Positions 5,357-6,824 of a stretch of DNA of 6,824 bases are shown piece by piece. The position numbers were made by a program, and so were the translations under genes. The stretch is from Campylobacterales bacterium (GTDB taxonomy: Bacteria; Campylobacterota; Campylobacteria; Campylobacterales; Sulfurimonadaceae), in contig JAFGVR010000033.1 in assembly GCA_016937915.1 (NCBI GenBank), forward strand, positions 1-6,824, read 5' to 3'. The notes beneath the pieces were generated by a model. It saw only the letters and a program-made list of their open reading frames with translations. It ran no database searches and had not been told where the DNA came from. How positions within the stretch are numbered: the stretch's first letter is position 1; the number at the start of each line of letters is the position of its first letter.

Positions 5357-6280
5357 ATTATTTTTAAGATAATAATTTATAACATATCCACTAACTATCA
5401 CAATATAAGATGAATTAAATATCAATGAATAAAGATATCTCTCTACATAAAGAGATGCTATGCCAAAATATGTACCTAAAAATAAAGTGATATAAAGGAT
5501 ATATCCAACATAGCTATAATCTTTTTGTAAAAAACAAAATGGGCAGTGGTGAGTTGGAAGTTCATATATATATGTTCCAAAAAACAAAATCAAGCTTATG
5601 ATAGAGATAAATAAAAATAAAAAATTTAAAAGTGAAAAAATATAACTGTTTTTTAGATAAGCAAATAAAATCATAAGCAGATACACCCCATAAAATGAGC
5701 TTAACAGATAAAAAGTATCTATCTTGAAAAGCTCAGATATATATGAGGTTGAACTGTTTGAGTAAAGAGTACCACAACAACTCACCATCTTATTTATATC
5801 TATATCACTAAACATCATCCCCTCTAAGATAAGTTCAGCCATTAAAAGGATAAACGCACCCAAAAAGATGGTAAATTTTAGTTTTGTATATGGGAGATTT
5901 TCATGCCTGATATCCCTATAGTGCAGAGTTAGCCAAAAAGCAAAGATATAGATATTTAAAACTTTTAGTATCAAAAGGTATATCCCATAAGGGGTTGCAT
6001 CAACCACCCCTGCCCCACACATTGCCCCCGTTATAAGGTTTGAGAGTTTATCAAGGGTAAAGATAAAAAATAAAAACAGAGGCACTTTAACTATAAATAT
6101 ATACTTGATAATAGTAGATGACAAAAAGCTTTGTTTCTCTAGTTTGTACTGAGTTTGAGATGTTGAGTTTATATCCCATTTTAGATATATCTGAAAACTC
6201 AAATAAAAAGCCACCACTGCAAACAATGCAAAGATTATATTTAAGATAAGGATAGTTAAAACTTCAGGATTTAAAACCAT
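5345..6280 (-). CDS. polytopic membrane protein with CPFC and CCG cysteine motifs, function unknown
   Basis: A 311-residue integral membrane protein with about eight hydrophobic helices, at roughly residues 8-33, 57-75, 97-121, 135-155, 188-208, 212-237, 256-278 and 290-306. Five cysteines sit in three non-membrane positions: MCGAG (Cys88), SCCG (Cys168, Cys169), and the pattern THHCPFCFLQKDY (Cys246, Cys249, after His244-His245). A CxxC next to two histidines suggests thiol redox chemistry or metal/heme binding at the membrane surface, as in DsbB-like proteins, but the overall architecture does not match DsbB and I do not recognise the family. It lacks the long periplasmic domain of an FtsX/MacB-type permease, so it is probably not the ATPase's transport permease, which may lie outside the window. 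Its ATG overlaps the ATPase stop as TAATG, implying translational coupling. A weak AAAGG is at 6293-6297. Confidence 0.8.
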   Translation of the reverse strand: MVLNPEVLTILILNIIFALFAVVAFYLSFQIYLKWDINSTSQTQYKLEKQSFLSSTIIKYIFIVKVPLFLFFIFTLDKLSNLITGAMCGAGVVDATPYGIYLLILKVLNIYIFAFWLTLHYRDIRHENLPYTKLKFTIFLGAFILLMAELILEGMMFSDIDINKMVSCCGTLYSNSSTSYISELFKIDTFYLLSSFYGVYLLMILFAYLKNSYIFSLLNFLFLFISIISLILFFGTYIYELPTHHCPFCFLQKDYSYVGYILYITLFLGTYFGIASLYVERYLYSLIFNSSYIVIVSGYVINYYLKNNVLL

Positions 6281-6824
6281 TAGAGTATTTTACCTTTACT
6301 TATCTCAACATATCTATCTACAAAATCAAGATCAAAAAATAGTGGATCATGGGTAGCTACCACTATAGTTTTACCCTTTTTTTTCATCTCTCTTAGCATC
6401 TCTATAAAATGGAGTGAGAGCTTCTCATCTAAATTTGCAGTTGGTTCATCTGCTATGATGATTTTTGGATCATTTACATTTGCTCTAGCAATTGCGACCC
6501 GTTGTTGCTCACCACCTGAGAGATTTTTTACAAGTGAATTTTCTTTATGAACTATGTGAAAATCATCCATCACCTTTGCTAGTTTATTTTCTAAAACTTT
6601 TGATTCTGGATTGGTTGGCACTAAAGGCAAAGATATATTCTCTTTTACACTAAGAGTTGGTATGAGGTTGTATTTTTGAAAGATAAAACCTATATTTTCC
6701 CTTCTATACACAGATGCAAAGTTATCTGGAAGTTTTGAGATATGTTTAGCATCCACTATCACCTCTCCACTTGTTGGCTTACTAAGTGCTGCTATGAGTG
6801 AGAGGATGGTACTTTTCCCACTAC
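6280..6824 (-). CDS. ABC transporter ATP-binding protein, LolD/MacB type (5' end outside window)
   Basis: The C-terminal 180 residues of an ABC ATPase; the reading frame stays open to the right edge, so the true start is outside the window. The first visible residues are SGKST of Walker A (6820-6808). They are followed by the Q-loop GFIFQKYNLIP (visible residues 45-55, Gln49), the signature LSGGEQQRVAIARA (101-114), Walker B IIIADEP (121-127) with catalytic Glu126, the D-loop ANLD (129-132), and the switch histidine in VATHD (155-159). The sequence after the Q-loop (LIPTLSVKENISLPL) and the short helical region are typical of the LolD/MacB/FtsE-like group, which pairs with FtsX-type permeases in lipoprotein sorting or envelope export. 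A GTG at 6762-6760 reads as Val in TSGEVIVDA and is not the start. All catalytic motifs are intact. It is the upstream member of an operon with the cysteine-bearing membrane protein. Confidence 0.92.
   Translation of the reverse strand, partial: SGKSTILSLIAALSKPTSGEVIVDAKHISKLPDNFASVYRRENIGFIFQKYNLIPTLSVKENISLPLVPTNPESKVLENKLAKVMDDFHIVHKENSLVKNLSGGEQQRVAIARANVNDPKIIIADEPTANLDEKLSLHFIEMLREMKKKGKTIVVATHDPLFFDLDFVDRYVEISKGKIL

Noticed and set aside
5345..6280. Calling the membrane protein a DsbB/VKOR-type oxidoreductase
   Set aside because: A CPFC motif alone is not enough. The helix count, length and positions of the other cysteines do not fit the four-helix DsbB or VKOR pattern.
6280..6762. 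Taking the GTG at 6762 as the start of the ATPase
   Set aside because: The frame continues upstream to the window edge through TSGE and the SGKST of Walker A, which an ABC ATPase must contain, so the gene is truncated by the window and does not start there.

Overview
The window is AT-rich and compact, and it looks like chromosomal DNA of a Campylobacterota bacterium (Sulfurimonas/Sulfuricurvum-like). This is inferred from several things together: low GC, short gaps, strong use of TGnTATAAT extended -10 promoters with T-rich flanks, and the gene set (HtpG, an AlgC/ManB-type phosphohexomutase, a small cytochrome c'-like protein). No species can be named from sequence reading alone. There are no RNA genes, insertion sequences, CRISPR arrays or prophage genes.

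Layout from left to right. (1) Positions 45-1065 hold three small genes of the accessory type: a two-helix membrane protein (+), a secreted protein with a degenerate SNase-like fold (-), and a 62-residue single-pass membrane peptide (+). The first two are convergent and share their stop codons. The second and third are divergent and separated by only 14 bp, inside a near-perfect palindrome that carries two interlocked promoters. (2) Positions 1096-2991 hold htpG (-), the bacterial Hsp90. (3) Across a 140-bp divergent region with operator-like repeats lies a 98-residue two-helix membrane protein (+), then the phosphomannomutase/phosphoglucomutase gene (+, 3471-4829). (4) Past a pair of hairpins, a minus-strand block runs to the right edge: a periplasmic c'-type monoheme cytochrome (4860-5240), a cysteine-bearing polytopic membrane protein (5345-6280), and a LolD/MacB-type ABC ATPase (6280 to the window edge, 5' end missing). 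The last two overlap as TAATG and form an operon.

The most notable signal is in the promoters. Three short, unrecognised or poorly conserved genes (starts at 862-, 877+, 3132+) have no Shine-Dalgarno sequence. Each instead has the same arrangement, TGnTATAAT, then exactly six bases, then ATG, which predicts that transcription starts on the A of the start codon (leaderless mRNA). The conserved housekeeping genes in the same window (htpG, the phosphohexomutase, the cytochrome) have ordinary AAGGA-type ribosome binding sites. At 860-879 two of these leaderless promoters are fused head to head, and their -10 boxes overlap by two base pairs, so polymerase should be able to use only one direction at a time.

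The genes do not form one obvious pathway. HtpG is a general chaperone, and the phosphohexomutase supplies sugar-1-phosphates for lipooligosaccharide or glycan synthesis. The right-hand block is envelope-related: an ABC ATPase, a membrane protein with paired cysteines, and a c-type cytochrome.
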